Source: Prevotella melaninogenica ATCC 25845
GTDB taxonomy: Bacteria; Bacteroidota; Bacteroidia; Bacteroidales; Bacteroidaceae
DNA: 64,000 nucleotides
Direction: 5' to 3'
Assembly (NCBI RefSeq): GCF_000144405.1
Contig: NC_014370.1
Span: 1,183,501-1,247,500, forward strand
Positions 52,614-62,126 of this stretch are shown one piece after another; position 1 is the first letter of the stretch; each line of letters begins with the position of its first letter. The position numbers and the translations under genes are program-made. Under the pieces are notes generated by a model, which did no database searches, was not told the DNA's origin, and saw only the letters and a list, made by a program, of their open reading frames with translations.

Positions 52614-54884
52614 ATGTCAGAACTACCCGAATTGGTCCAAGACCTTGCCCTTATTCTCGTTGTAGCAGGATTTGTAACACTTCTATTCAAGAAACTCAAA
52701 CAACCATTGGTATTAGGATACATTGTAGCAGGTTTTCTTGTATCACCCCACATGTCTTATACCATGAGTGTTGTCGACAAAGACGATATACAAACATGGG
52801 CAGACATTGGTGTCATCTTCTTATTGTTCTCATTGGGATTAGACTTCTCTATTAAGAAGATTCTCAAGATGGGAGCCTCCCCCATCATCGCAGCCTGTAC
52901 TATCATCTTCAGTATGATGCTCTTAGGTGTCATAGTAGGACACAGTTTCGGATGGAAAGAGATGGACTGTATCTTCCTCGGAGGTATGGTCGCAATGAGT
53001 TCCACAACCATTATATACAAAGCCTTCTCAGATATGGGACTCACACAGCAAGGCTTCGCTTCTACCGTGATGAGCGTACTTATCTTAGAGGATATCCTTG
53101 CCATTGTGATGATGGTAATGCTCAGTACCGTTGCCAGTGGTAACAGCCCTGATGGCGTACAACTTCTTGGAAGCATCATGAAGATTGGATTCTTCCTCGT
53201 TTTATGGTTTGTTGTCGGTCTTTTTGCCATTCCACTCTTCCTTCGTTCTGTCCGTAAAATCCTTAACAGTGAGACCCTGCTTATTGTGTCATTAGGCTTC
53301 TGTTGTCTTATGGCTGTTATATCAACACAGGTAGGTTTCAGTGCAGCCTTTGGTGCTTTCGTCATGGGAAGTATCTTAGCAGAGACAGTTGAGGCAGATA
53401 AAATTATCCGCCTTGTAGATCCGGTAAAGAATCTCTTTGGAGCTATCTTCTTCGTCTCTGTTGGTATGTTGGTAAAGCCTGATGTTATTGTACAATATGC
53501 TATACCAATCCTCTTACTTGTTATAACAATCCTCGTCGGACAGGCGCTGTTTGGAACCTTAGGCTATCTTCTCGGTGGACAGACCCTCAAGAATGCTATG
53601 CGCTGTGGATTCTCAATGGCACAAGTTGGCGAGTTTGCCTTTATTATTGCAACATTGGGAAAGTCCTTAGGTGTTATCAGCGAATTCCTTTATCCGGTTG
53701 TCGTAGCCGTATCAGTTATCACAACCTTCCTCACTCCGTATATGATTCGTGCGGCAGAACCATGCTATAATATCCTCATTAAGCATCTTCCAAAACGATG
53801 GGTACGTCGTCTTACTCATATTCAGACAAACAGTGCTGGAGAGAGTGCATCATCTGACAACCATTGGAAAGTTCTTATGAAGAAGATGATACTCAATACT
53901 CTTATCTATGGTATTCTCTCTGCTGCTGTCATCGCTATCATGTTCTCTGCTGCCCTACCCATCTGTAGAAACTTATCTATAAAATGGACGGGCAGTCACT
54001 GGATTGGAAATGCTGTATGTGGATTCCTTACAATCCTCTTCATCGCACCTTTCCTACGTTCTATTGTAATGAAACAGAATCACTCAGAAGCGTTTAAGGC
54101 ACTTTGGACAGACCGCCGTATCAATCGTCTACCTCTCACTGCAACCATTCTTGCACGTGTACTTATTGCACTCAGTTTCATCTTCTATATATGTAACTAT
54201 CTCACACGCTTTAAGAATGCATTGATGATTGCTGTTGCGGTGGGCTTATTGATATTGATGCTACTATCTCGTTGGCTCAAGAAACGAAGTATTACTTTGG
54301 AACGTCTCTTTATCCAGAACCTTCAAAGCCGTGACATCGAAGCACAAAAACAAGGAAAGAAGAAACCACTATTTGCCAATCACCTGATTGATCGTGATAT
54401 TCATATCGCCAACCTTGAACTGCCTGACGACTCGCTATGGGCTGGTAAGACTTTGTATAGTTTGAAGCTCCGAAATCGCTTTGGTGTGCATATCAGTAGT
54501 ATTCTTCGTGGCTCCAAGCATATCAATATTCCGAATGGCGGCACGATTCTCTTCCCTGGCGACAAGCTGCAAGCCATTGGTAATGATGAGCAGCTAACAA
54601 AACTTTCGAAAGCAATGAAGGCTGAACTACAGCCAACGATTACGGACATAGAGAAACATGAAATGAAACTCCGCAGTTTCACTATCTCTAAAACAAGTCC
54701 TTTCATAGGAAAGACCCTTAAAGACAGCGGTATTCGTGATGAATACAACTGTATGGTTGTGGGTGTTGATGAAGGACAAAAGAACCTCACACTCATCACT
54801 CCTTCCCGCAGCCTGCAGGCAGGCGACGTTCTATGGGTAGTAGGTGAAGAAAAAGACTTAGAACGTATCCTTGCATTAGGATAA
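52614..54884 (+). CDS. CPA2 cation:proton antiporter with TrkA-C domain
   Basis: A 756-residue inner membrane protein. The N-terminal Na+/H+ exchanger domain (about 1-390) has 12 or so helices, with KKLKQPLVLGYIVAGFLVSP, IGVIFLLFSLGLDFSIKKIL and FGAFVMGSILAETVEA. A further membrane region (about 425-560) is followed by a C-terminal TrkA-C domain (ELPDDSLWAGKTLYSLKLRN and ILFPGDKLQAIGNDEQL), then a second half-copy (FTISKTSPFIGKTLKDSGIR, LQAGDVLWVVGEE). It belongs to the KefB-like group exporting K+ or Na+ in exchange for protons; no TrkA-N nucleotide domain is present. The inverted repeat 54892-54942 follows. Confidence 0.92.
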   Translation: MSELPELVQDLALILVVAGFVTLLFKKLKQPLVLGYIVAGFLVSPHMSYTMSVVDKDDIQTWADIGVIFLLFSLGLDFSIKKILKMGASPIIAACTIIFSMMLLGVIVGHSFGWKEMDCIFLGGMVAMSSTTIIYKAFSDMGLTQQGFASTVMSVLILEDILAIVMMVMLSTVASGNSPDGVQLLGSIMKIGFFLVLWFVVGLFAIPLFLRSVRKILNSETLLIVSLGFCCLMAVISTQVGFSAAFGAFVMGSILAETVEADKIIRLVDPVKNLFGAIFFVSVGMLVKPDVIVQYAIPILLLVITILVGQALFGTLGYLLGGQTLKNAMRCGFSMAQVGEFAFIIATLGKSLGVISEFLYPVVVAVSVITTFLTPYMIRAAEPCYNILIKHLPKRWVRRLTHIQTNSAGESASSDNHWKVLMKKMILNTLIYGILSAAVIAIMFSAALPICRNLSIKWTGSHWIGNAVCGFLTILFIAPFLRSIVMKQNHSEAFKALWTDRRINRLPLTATILARVLIALSFIFYICNYLTRFKNALMIAVAVGLLILMLLSRWLKKRSITLERLFIQNLQSRDIEAQKQGKKKPLFANHLIDRDIHIANLELPDDSLWAGKTLYSLKLRNRFGVHISSILRGSKHINIPNGGTILFPGDKLQAIGNDEQLTKLSKAMKAELQPTITDIEKHEMKLRSFTISKTSPFIGKTLKDSGIRDEYNCMVVGVDEGQKNLTLITPSRSLQAGDVLWVVGEEKDLERILALG

Positions 54885-54891
54885 AGTCCTT

Positions 54892-54942
54892 CAGGCTTAT
54901 TAGCCCTCATTACTGGATTAAGTAATTGGACTAATAAGCCTG
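54892..54942 (+). terminator. Inverted repeat after the antiporter gene
   Basis: CAGGCTTATTAG pairs perfectly with CTAATAAGCCTG (54931-54942). T tract poor, so terminator or stabilising hairpin. Confidence 0.65.
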
Positions 54943-55326
54943 AATTGTATATAAACACTTCTCTCCACATCTTATCATTAATCATCAATCATTGACTCAG
55001 AGAGAGAGGGATATTGCCTGCTTTATCATATATTTTCACGTCTTTATTTTCAAAAGAGTACAAATTGCATTTTAATTAACGCCCAATTGACTTGTAATAA
55101 ATGCCCTTTTGCACGGTTACTAACGCCCTTTTGAAAGTCAATTAAGCATCTTTTTATATGCATCCTCATAAACCACTGATTTCCTTATGGTTACAAAATT
55201 AAGACTTTAGTTCCTTTCTACAACTCTTAAAGACAGAATAGCATTAATTTTTGTAAGGTTTTTTCGACACAACAAATTAAATAAAAGGGTGTTTTTTATC
55301 TCTCTCTTTACAGCATCCTTCTCGCA
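54943..55326. other. Gene-free region between the antiporter and helicase genes
   Basis: Convergent gene ends flank about 380 bases. Besides repeat copy 3, GTAAGGTTTTTTCGACA near 55254 resembles a block following copy 1 (near 15122). Confidence 0.55.
55070..55200 (+). repeat. GCCCTTTT-rich repeat, copy 3
   Basis: TTTTAATTAACGCCCAATTG, TAAATGCCCTTTTG, TTACTAACGCCCTTTTGAAA and TTAAGCATCTTTTT in family order. Confidence 0.75.
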
Positions 55327-58041
55327 TTAAAGTGATACAAAAACCTCCTTTAAACTTTCTGCTGTTATAGTATCAGTAGTTGAAATACGATAAGGAATTA
55401 ATGAATACTTTGTAAGAATTTGGTCTTTTAGTCTATCTCTTGATTGCTGTACTACTTTGTCCTTATGATAAAGCCACCCATCCACCTCTATCGCCATTAG
55501 AGGTTGCTTTGTCAGAGAATTATAAATGAGAAAATCTATATGCGTTAGCGAGTTTTTAGCAAAATCATTTTCCTGATTACTTAACAGTGACCAATCAGAT
55601 ATTATTTTAGCCAGAGGATAATGACACACTACAGCGAGATTCTTCCAGCTTAATTCTTCAAGAACCTTAACTATTAGATTATACACAAGATTTTCAGACA
55701 TATAATCTGAAACCATAATGTGTTCAGATTGATATGCTAACCGTTCCGTAGTGTATTGCTGATATAATAAATCGAATACCGAGTGAATTTTACTATTTTT
55801 CACTGCAAAATTATTATACTTGACATAGGATATTAACTGCGCTAAATTCGTGTCTTGTGCCATTTCATTACCAGAAGTTACAATATAAAGTTGGCTTTTA
55901 GCACGTGAAATAGCAACATTAAGAAGGTTCTTATCATCAGAAAACGATGTAGGCAAATTATCAACCATACTCATAATAATTGTATCGCACTCACGCCCTT
56001 GATATTTATGTACAGTACTTGCTATATCTTTACCTAACACACGATTTATTGCTTCCGCCTGTGTTCTATAGGGAGTTATGATTCCTACAGAACCCTTTCC
56101 TGCACATAGCGGCATAACCTCCTGTACAATAACATCTATTTCACGTTGATTGAAATGTTCACGCGCATGGTTTCCTTTTACAGTCTGAATTACTTGTAAC
56201 ACATCCTCTTCGCCTTTGTCAATCGTCATAGGAAGAAGTTCTCCACCATAAAAGCGTTGATTACAAAACTGAATTATCTTCGGATGACAACGGTAATGTT
56301 CACGTAGAAGCGTAGTCGGTGCATCCTTTAATATTTCTGTACACGACCGTAAAAAGCTATGTGTTACAGCATTATATCGGTCATCAACATTATATGTAGT
56401 CCGGATTGCATTAAGCGCCTTTTCTTCTTCAGAACTTACAACATTAGGTAATTGCATATCATCTCCTACAATCACAACATTCGCAGCACACGACAATGCC
56501 AAAGCTCCAGTTTTGATGTCTACTTGCGAAGCTTCGTCCATAATCATATAATCAAAGACAAAATCCTTACTAATACAGCTTTTAGCAGAATAAGTCGTAC
56601 TAAGAACAATAGGATACTCCTTTAAAAAAGTTTCTGTACGGGGCTTTATATCTTGCCTTGTAAACAGTGTCCTTCTACCAGACCCATACTGTTTTGCTAT
56701 TGCCTGCTTCAATACCTGAAGCGAAGACTTACGGAGTTCTTCTGCACTTTCCTTAACGTCTACAGACAGCAACTGTTGTTCAATGCTATCCACCTCCTGC
56801 TCTATCTCAAACTTTCTGGTTAAATAATAAGCACTTTCCAGTTGTTCAATTACAATTAAAAGATTATTTTTAAGTAATGAATAAGCACGAGGACCTAACA
56901 GAAACACCCATTTAAAGCAAAACAATAAAGAAGGGGTTTTTCCATGTTCTTGCATTATTTTACAAAGATTGAGCAGTTTCATTATTTTAGAAGAATGCTT
57001 TTCACTAAGCCAATCATTATCAAAACCAGATGCCATTTTTAGCTTTTCGTCATACTTCTTCTCTGTAACCAGTGCATCATACTCAGCCTTCAACTGTGCC
57101 AATCTTGTTTGTCCATCGAATCCCAAGGAAACAGCAGCAAGGGAATCTTTTGCTATTTTCCGGACTTCCTTAGAATTATCTAAATACCATTCTTCCATAT
57201 TAGGATAGCACCCAGACTGACTTTCAACAAAAGCCTCCTTATTCTTTACGCTTCCTAACTGAGCAACAAGAAATCCTAACCCTTCTTTTTCTAACTTTTC
57301 TGCAACATTCTCAACTGCAGAGTTGTTATTTGAAACAACAAGAACTGTCTTTTTCTGTACTAACAAGTTAGACACGATATTAAGAATAGTTTGCGTTTTT
57401 CCAGTTCCCGGAGGTCCTTGTATAATACTTGCTTGGTGTGTCAAAGCTGCTTCAACAGCCTTTTTCTGACTTGCATTACAACCAAAAGGGTAATATACCA
57501 ATTGAGGCAAACGATAAGTTGCCAACTTTGTTTTATCACCTAAGTATTGAGCCAATGGCACATTATCTCTTTTCAAGTCGATAAGATCATACTGCTTTGA
57601 AAGAATACTTTCTTCATCTTCAGCAAGCAAACCTGTTTCATCGGCCAGCTTTCGTAAATAATCCCATGTGGAACCACCACACATATCAATTGGTGTACGT
57701 GTCACATAAACATTATTTCCATCAAGATTTTCAGAGTATCCATTGGAATATGTTACATAGTAGAAAGTATAATGTTTATTTGAAAATCTTAGTAATTCAA
57801 CAGCACTCGTTATGTGCTTATTACCAATATAAAGTCCTTTTTCATGTAGATTAACAGGCTCTCCATGTGTAAAATAAAGTATACGTGCTTGATTATACTG
57901 AAATATACGAGGGGATTTTAAAAATCGAATCATCCAATTCCCATTATCAGCTTTCTTTATAAAATCCACTTGATCTGTAATAAACATTTGCTTATCACCA
58001 CGTCGTTCTAAATCCACAATCATGCATTGCTTGGCATCCAT
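55327..58041 (-). CDS. SF1 (UPF1/COG1112-like) helicase fused to DUF2726
   Basis: A 904-residue cytosolic protein. A 190-residue N-terminal domain of unknown type precedes the helicase core: Walker A IIQGPPGTGKTQTILNIVSN (about residue 205), a long coiled-coil-like insertion (about 290-450), Walker B YMIMDEASQVD (about 500), HYRCHPKIIQFCNQRFYGG and VAISRAKSQLYIV (about 708). The C-terminal 120 residues are DUF2726, resembling PD-(D/E)XK/Vsr nucleases: HIDFLIYN then LMAIEVDGWLYHKDKVVQQS. A helicase-nuclease fusion acting on DNA or RNA ends, in repair or phage defence, is inferred. The gene is solitary; flanks are repeat-rich and core genes. Confidence 0.88.
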   Translation of the reverse strand: MDAKQCMIVDLERRGDKQMFITDQVDFIKKADNGNWMIRFLKSPRIFQYNQARILYFTHGEPVNLHEKGLYIGNKHITSAVELLRFSNKHYTFYYVTYSNGYSENLDGNNVYVTRTPIDMCGGSTWDYLRKLADETGLLAEDEESILSKQYDLIDLKRDNVPLAQYLGDKTKLATYRLPQLVYYPFGCNASQKKAVEAALTHQASIIQGPPGTGKTQTILNIVSNLLVQKKTVLVVSNNNSAVENVAEKLEKEGLGFLVAQLGSVKNKEAFVESQSGCYPNMEEWYLDNSKEVRKIAKDSLAAVSLGFDGQTRLAQLKAEYDALVTEKKYDEKLKMASGFDNDWLSEKHSSKIMKLLNLCKIMQEHGKTPSLLFCFKWVFLLGPRAYSLLKNNLLIVIEQLESAYYLTRKFEIEQEVDSIEQQLLSVDVKESAEELRKSSLQVLKQAIAKQYGSGRRTLFTRQDIKPRTETFLKEYPIVLSTTYSAKSCISKDFVFDYMIMDEASQVDIKTGALALSCAANVVIVGDDMQLPNVVSSEEEKALNAIRTTYNVDDRYNAVTHSFLRSCTEILKDAPTTLLREHYRCHPKIIQFCNQRFYGGELLPMTIDKGEEDVLQVIQTVKGNHAREHFNQREIDVIVQEVMPLCAGKGSVGIITPYRTQAEAINRVLGKDIASTVHKYQGRECDTIIMSMVDNLPTSFSDDKNLLNVAISRAKSQLYIVTSGNEMAQDTNLAQLISYVKYNNFAVKNSKIHSVFDLLYQQYTTERLAYQSEHIMVSDYMSENLVYNLIVKVLEELSWKNLAVVCHYPLAKIISDWSLLSNQENDFAKNSLTHIDFLIYNSLTKQPLMAIEVDGWLYHKDKVVQQSRDRLKDQILTKYSLIPYRISTTDTITAESLKEVFVSL

Positions 58042-58395
58042 ATCCTATAACGTTCTTTATATTATAAACTCTATGATACTTTAATAGTTTTATACTTTTT
58101 CTATTTGCAAGTGCAAATATACTATAAGTATATTAAATCTTAGTATTGACAAATGAATTTATTTATGCAACATACAACCAAATACATAAAACTTATAAGT
58201 AGGAAACCCCTATCGATAAACCGACAAAACAAAGTAGATAATAAGAAGATTATATAATCCTACACTTCTCTAAAACAGCCAAATAAAATGAGGAACAAAA
58301 TCTCGTTTCTCCTTTTATTAGTATTTTTAATATATAATCTGACGTTTCCTCGCATAATTAGAGTATCTTTGCATTGTCATTCGATGATTATACAG
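58042..58395. promoter_or_regulatory. Divergent upstream region of the helicase and coiled-coil lipoprotein
   Basis: The minus-strand -7 box TATATTTG (58114-58121) serves the helicase; the plus-strand TATCTTTG (58364-58371) serves the lipoprotein. ATTTGCAAGTGCAAAT (58103-58118) is a palindrome over the helicase -7 box. Confidence 0.6.
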
Positions 58396-59304
58396 ATGAA
58401 ACGTAATAAATTAACAGCTCTGATAGCATTAATAGGTATTGTAGCTTTCACATCTTGTGAGGATGTGAAGCGTCCGACTCCTGTCAGAGAACGTATCAAT
58501 GTAACTCCTCCATCCAGAGAAGCAGAGGCAATAAGTCAGCTGACAGCATCTATAGATGAGATTTCAGCTAACCTTGACGCCATCTCTTCTCAAGAGGCAA
58601 TGCTCTGTAAGACTACAGAGCACGCAAATAAGAAATCGAAGATTATTCAGCAGATAAGGGGGCTCGGTGCACTACTCAAAGAGAAGCAGAACCAGATTGA
58701 CAAACTTCTAAACGAAAAGGTTAAGAAAGTGGATGCTCCAGCAGTATCTAATCCTACAATAGATAATCTTTACAAGGTAATAGACTTCCTTTCATCACAG
58801 CTGAAGGAGAAAGGAGATCGTGTAACCCAATTAGAGCAGGTTGCAAGTCGTAAGGATGTCACTGTAGACCAGCTTAAATACATCGTTATGAACCAAACTA
58901 ACAGCGTTGATGCAATGCGTTACAGGTTCAACATGGCAGCTTTGGAGCGCGAATATGCTCAACTGAAAGCTAAGGAGAAGCAAAGAATTAAAGAAGATAA
59001 GGAGTCAGACAAAGTCTACTATATCATTGCTAACAAAGAGACTCTGAAGGAGAAAGGTCTTTTGAAGACATCACTTTTCTCTAAGAAAGTGAATAATAAC
59101 AATGTAACAAAAGATCTGTTTACAGAGGCTAACGGCAAAGATCTGAAGACACTGACGATAAACTCATCGAGTCCAAAGCTCTTATCTCAGAACCCAGAAG
59201 GTAGTTATACACTCACGGAGAACGAGGACGGAACAACAACACTCACCATTACCGATGCAGAGAAGTTTTGGAACGTGTCGCGTTACTTGATTATTCAAGA
59301 GTAA
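58396..59304 (+). CDS. Coiled-coil lipoprotein of unknown function
   Basis: A 302-residue protein from ATG at 58396, chosen because MKRNKLTALIALIGIVAFTSC (Cys21) is a lipoprotein signal and a promoter (58364-58371) lies inside the longer frame from 58288. Residues about 60-110 and 130-210 are long coiled coils (LLKEKQNQIDKLLNEKVKKV). The C-terminal third is a small globular part with KVYYIIANKETLKEKGLLK, a pattern seen in several Bacteroidetes envelope proteins. It is followed by nif3 on the same strand 86 bases later. Confidence 0.75.
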   Translation: MKRNKLTALIALIGIVAFTSCEDVKRPTPVRERINVTPPSREAEAISQLTASIDEISANLDAISSQEAMLCKTTEHANKKSKIIQQIRGLGALLKEKQNQIDKLLNEKVKKVDAPAVSNPTIDNLYKVIDFLSSQLKEKGDRVTQLEQVASRKDVTVDQLKYIVMNQTNSVDAMRYRFNMAALEREYAQLKAKEKQRIKEDKESDKVYYIIANKETLKEKGLLKTSLFSKKVNNNNVTKDLFTEANGKDLKTLTINSSSPKLLSQNPEGSYTLTENEDGTTTLTITDAEKFWNVSRYLIIQE

Positions 59305-59346
59305 TACTACTTTGAAATAGAAAGAAAATAAATTAGGCTGCAAAGG

Positions 59347-59377
59347 TTGTGAAAATCGAATAATTTTCTTATCTTTG
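59347..59377 (+). promoter_or_regulatory. Promoter of the Nif3-like gene
   Basis: TTG (59347-59349), 20 bases, TATCTTTG (59370-59377). The leader is only about 10 bases. Confidence 0.65.
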
Positions 59378-59390
59378 CAGCCTAAAACTT

Positions 59391-60206
59391 ATGCGTAGCG
59401 TGAAAATAAAGGAAGTAATTGATGCCCTTGAACGATTCGCGCCTTTGCCCTTGCAGGAAAGCTATGATAATGCTGGCCTACAAGTTGGATTGACAGAGGC
59501 GGAAGTATCAGGGGCTTTATTGTGTCTTGACGTGACGGAAAAGGTGGTTGATGAAGCTATCCGTCGGGAGTGTAACTTGATTGTTGCGCACCATCCACTC
59601 ATCTTCCGTAAATTAGCACAAGTGACAGATGCCAACTATGTGCAGCGCACAGTGATAAAGGCTATTAAGAACGATATCGTCATCGCTGCTATGCACACAA
59701 ACTTAGACTCAGCTGTGGGCGGTGTCAACTACAAGATAGCAGAGAAGTTAGGACTTAAGGACCTACGTTTCTTTGGTCGAAGCAAGCAGGTGGTGAATCC
59801 ACAGACCGGCGAATCTGTAACAGGTGGTGATGGTGTCATCGGCGAGTTTGAGGAGCCCTTGGCTGCAGACGATTTGATACTGTTATTGAAGAAGAAGTTT
59901 GATGCAGAGTGTGTTCAAACCAATGAGTTACTACGTCGTGAGATTCGTACCATTGCTCTCTGTGGAGGTTCGGGGGCATTCCTCTTGCAGGATGCTATTG
60001 CAGCAGGCGCAGATGCCTTTATGACAGGTGAGATGAGTTATCATGAGTTCTTTGGTCATGAGCAAGAGATACAGATATGTGTTATCGGACATTATCAGAG
60101 TGAGCAGTTCACCATTGAGGTGTTACGTGACGTTATCGAACGAGAATGCCCAAGCGTAAAGTGCTACTTGTCTGAGATTAACACGAATCCTATAGGGTAT
60201 TTTTAG
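59391..60206 (+). CDS. Nif3-like dinuclear metal-centre protein (DUF34/GTP cyclohydrolase I type 2)
   Basis: A 271-residue protein of the NIF3/YbgI family, which forms hexameric toroids with two metals per subunit. Metal ligands are visible: LIVAHHPLIFR, the Asp of AMHTNLDSAVGGVNY and the late pair GHYQSEQFTIEV. The fold without the PII-like insertion gives the short 250-270 residue form, whereas many Bacteroidetes have about 365 residues. The function is disputed. It is followed by a zinc-ribbon protein gene, the usual neighbour in many bacteria. Confidence 0.92.
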   Translation: MRSVKIKEVIDALERFAPLPLQESYDNAGLQVGLTEAEVSGALLCLDVTEKVVDEAIRRECNLIVAHHPLIFRKLAQVTDANYVQRTVIKAIKNDIVIAAMHTNLDSAVGGVNYKIAEKLGLKDLRFFGRSKQVVNPQTGESVTGGDGVIGEFEEPLAADDLILLLKKKFDAECVQTNELLRREIRTIALCGGSGAFLLQDAIAAGADAFMTGEMSYHEFFGHEQEIQICVIGHYQSEQFTIEVLRDVIERECPSVKCYLSEINTNPIGYF

Positions 60207-60367
60207 TGGACGAGTTGACAAGCTGAACAAGTAAACAAGTTAATTGTTAAGAAGTTGGACGAATGGAGTCTGTGGTGTTGTCTTAACTCCTCTCACTCCT
60301 AAACTCCTAAAACAACAGTAATCATAATTATGAATTCTGAATTTTGAATTAAACAAACATAAGAACT

Positions 60368-61189
60368 ATGGCAAAGAAAGATCCAAAAGAGTTACCAGTA
60401 GAGGAGAAGTTGAAAGCCCTTTTCCAGTTACAGACGACCCTGTCAGGAATCGACGAGAAGCGTGCATTGCGTGGTGAGTTACCACTTGAAGTACGCGACT
60501 TGGAAGATGAGTTGGAAGGTCTGCACATTCGTATTGAGAAGATTGAGCAGGACATTAAGGATTATCAGAATGCTATTACCCAGAAGAAGGGTAACATCGT
60601 TGACGCTCAAGCAAGTTTGGAGCGTTACAACAAGCAGTTGGACTCTGTTGCAAACAACCGTGAGTACGACACATTGACAAAGGAAATCGAGTTCCAGACA
60701 CTTGAAATTGAGCTTTGCAATAAGAAGATTAAAGAGGCTCAGATTAAGGTTGAAGAGAAGCGTAAGGACTTGGAAGCCAACCGTGCATTGCTCGAGGATC
60801 GTCAGCACGCCTTAGAAGAGAAGCGTAACGAGCTCGACGAGATTATGCAGGAGACACGTGAGGAGGAAGGTTTGCTCAAAGAGAAGGCCGCAGAGCTTGA
60901 GACTAAGATTGAGCCAGGATTGCTCCGTAGCTTCAAGCGTATTCGTCGTGGTGCCCGTAACGGTTTGGGTATTGTTTACGTACAGCGTGATGCTTGTGGT
61001 GGTTGTTTCAATAAGATTCCACCTCAGCGCCAGTTGGATGTAAAGATGCACAAAAAGATTATCGTTTGTGAGTACTGTGGTCGTATTCTTATCGACCCAG
61101 AGTTGGCTGGTGTAAAGGTTGACAAGACCGAGGAGAAGCCAAAGAAGCGTAGAGCTACTCGCAAGAAGAAGGAAGAGGAGGGAGAGTAA
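60368..61189 (+). CDS. C4-type zinc ribbon coiled-coil protein
   Basis: A 273-residue protein. Residues about 10-190 form a long antiparallel coiled coil (KIEQDIKDYQNAITQKKGNI). The C-terminal zinc ribbon has DACGGCFNKIPPQ and IIVCEYCGRILIDPEL as the two CxxC pairs, and the end is a Lys/Arg/Glu-rich tail. This matches the zf-RING_7 family, often encoded beside nif3 genes and thought to bind nucleic acid. The 160-base gap from nif3 holds short AACAAG and ACTCCT repeats. A strong terminator follows. Confidence 0.9.
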   Translation: MAKKDPKELPVEEKLKALFQLQTTLSGIDEKRALRGELPLEVRDLEDELEGLHIRIEKIEQDIKDYQNAITQKKGNIVDAQASLERYNKQLDSVANNREYDTLTKEIEFQTLEIELCNKKIKEAQIKVEEKRKDLEANRALLEDRQHALEEKRNELDEIMQETREEEGLLKEKAAELETKIEPGLLRSFKRIRRGARNGLGIVYVQRDACGGCFNKIPPQRQLDVKMHKKIIVCEYCGRILIDPELAGVKVDKTEEKPKKRRATRKKKEEEGE

Positions 61190-61248
61190 TTAAACCTTTC
61201 TTTTGATAGAGAACCAACCGTTTTCTACTTCTAAAAGATAAAAAAGAA

Positions 61249-61308
61249 TAGCCTCAATACATTTGAAATGCAAATAAAGCATTCTTATGTATTGAGGCTA
61301 CTTTTTAT
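61249..61308 (+). terminator. Terminator after the zinc-ribbon gene
   Basis: TAGCCTCAATACAT (61249-61262) pairs perfectly with ATGTATTGAGGCTA (61287-61300), followed by CTTTTTATT. Confidence 0.93.
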
Positions 61309-61598
61309 TATCTCGCTATTAATACTATTCAACGAAACACGGATAACATCGTCTTCCTAACAGAAACTAACCAATAATAGCACACTCGTTAACGGCATAT
61401 AGCAAGGCTTTAAGTGGTCAACACAATATGTGCGGAGCATCAGCACCAATAGTGCTTACCATGAGCACAATATGTGCGGAGCGTTAACACATCGTTTAAT
61501 GACGTAAAAGAAATGTCTGCTTCACCTTATTATATATAGCAAGTCAAGGGTGATTAACTTATACAGGCATGTAAATCCAATAGCGATAAGTCAGAGCC
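61309..61598. other. Convergent intergenic region before the nitroreductase gene end
   Basis: About 290 bases holding module cluster 5; two TATAGCAAG strings flank it (about 61399 and 61537). No gene is seen. Confidence 0.5.
61419..61492. repeat. Cluster 5 of palindromic modules
   Basis: CAACACAATATGTGCGGAGC, CAGCACCAATAGTGCTTACC and ATGAGCACAATATGTGCGG with AGCGTTAACACATC. Confidence 0.72.
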
Positions 61599-62114
61599 TT
61601 ACTTCACATAGAAGATACGATTTGCCTTACGTGGTGCAGTCTTACCCTCCTTTGCAGCATAACCAAGAATACAGAAACCGACACCTTCATAATCGCCTTT
61701 TATACCCCACTCTTTCAACATCTGCTTACCATCTTCACGCTCAAAAGTTTGCTTGGCACGATTAATCCAACAACTGCCCAAGCCTAAAGCATGAGCAGCG
61801 TTCATAAGATTGCCCATCATCAACGCACCATCATAGACATGATTAGGGCTACTCTTATCCGCTAACACAGCAAGGACAACGGGTGCTCCATAAAAAGGGT
61901 CGCTCGTTACGCCCATTATCTCAGCATTAATCGCCGATAAGCGATCGCGTACTTCCTTATTGGTCACTTCGACAATGATAGCAGTCTGCATATTCTTTCC
62001 GCTTGCAGCGTAAAGACCAGCCTCCATTACCTTAGCTATCAAGTCCTGTTCAGGCATACGCTCTTCATAAGCACGTACGCTACGACGTGTTAACAATGCT
62101 TCTAATGCTTCCAT
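61599..62114 (-). CDS. Nitroreductase family protein
   Basis: A 171-residue FMN-dependent oxidoreductase of the short nitroreductase form. Signature segments are LLTRRSVRAYEERMPEQDLI, EAGLYAASGKNMQTAIIVEV and HALGLGSCWINRAKQTF, ending with GYAAKEGKTAPRKANRIFYV. It uses NAD(P)H to reduce nitro compounds, quinones or flavins; natural substrate unknown. It is the last gene of a minus-strand run, 12 bases after the MalY/PatB-type aminotransferase gene. Confidence 0.92.
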   Translation of the reverse strand: MEALEALLTRRSVRAYEERMPEQDLIAKVMEAGLYAASGKNMQTAIIVEVTNKEVRDRLSAINAEIMGVTSDPFYGAPVVLAVLADKSSPNHVYDGALMMGNLMNAAHALGLGSCWINRAKQTFEREDGKQMLKEWGIKGDYEGVGFCILGYAAKEGKTAPRKANRIFYVK

Positions 62115-62126
62115 AACAGTTCTTTT

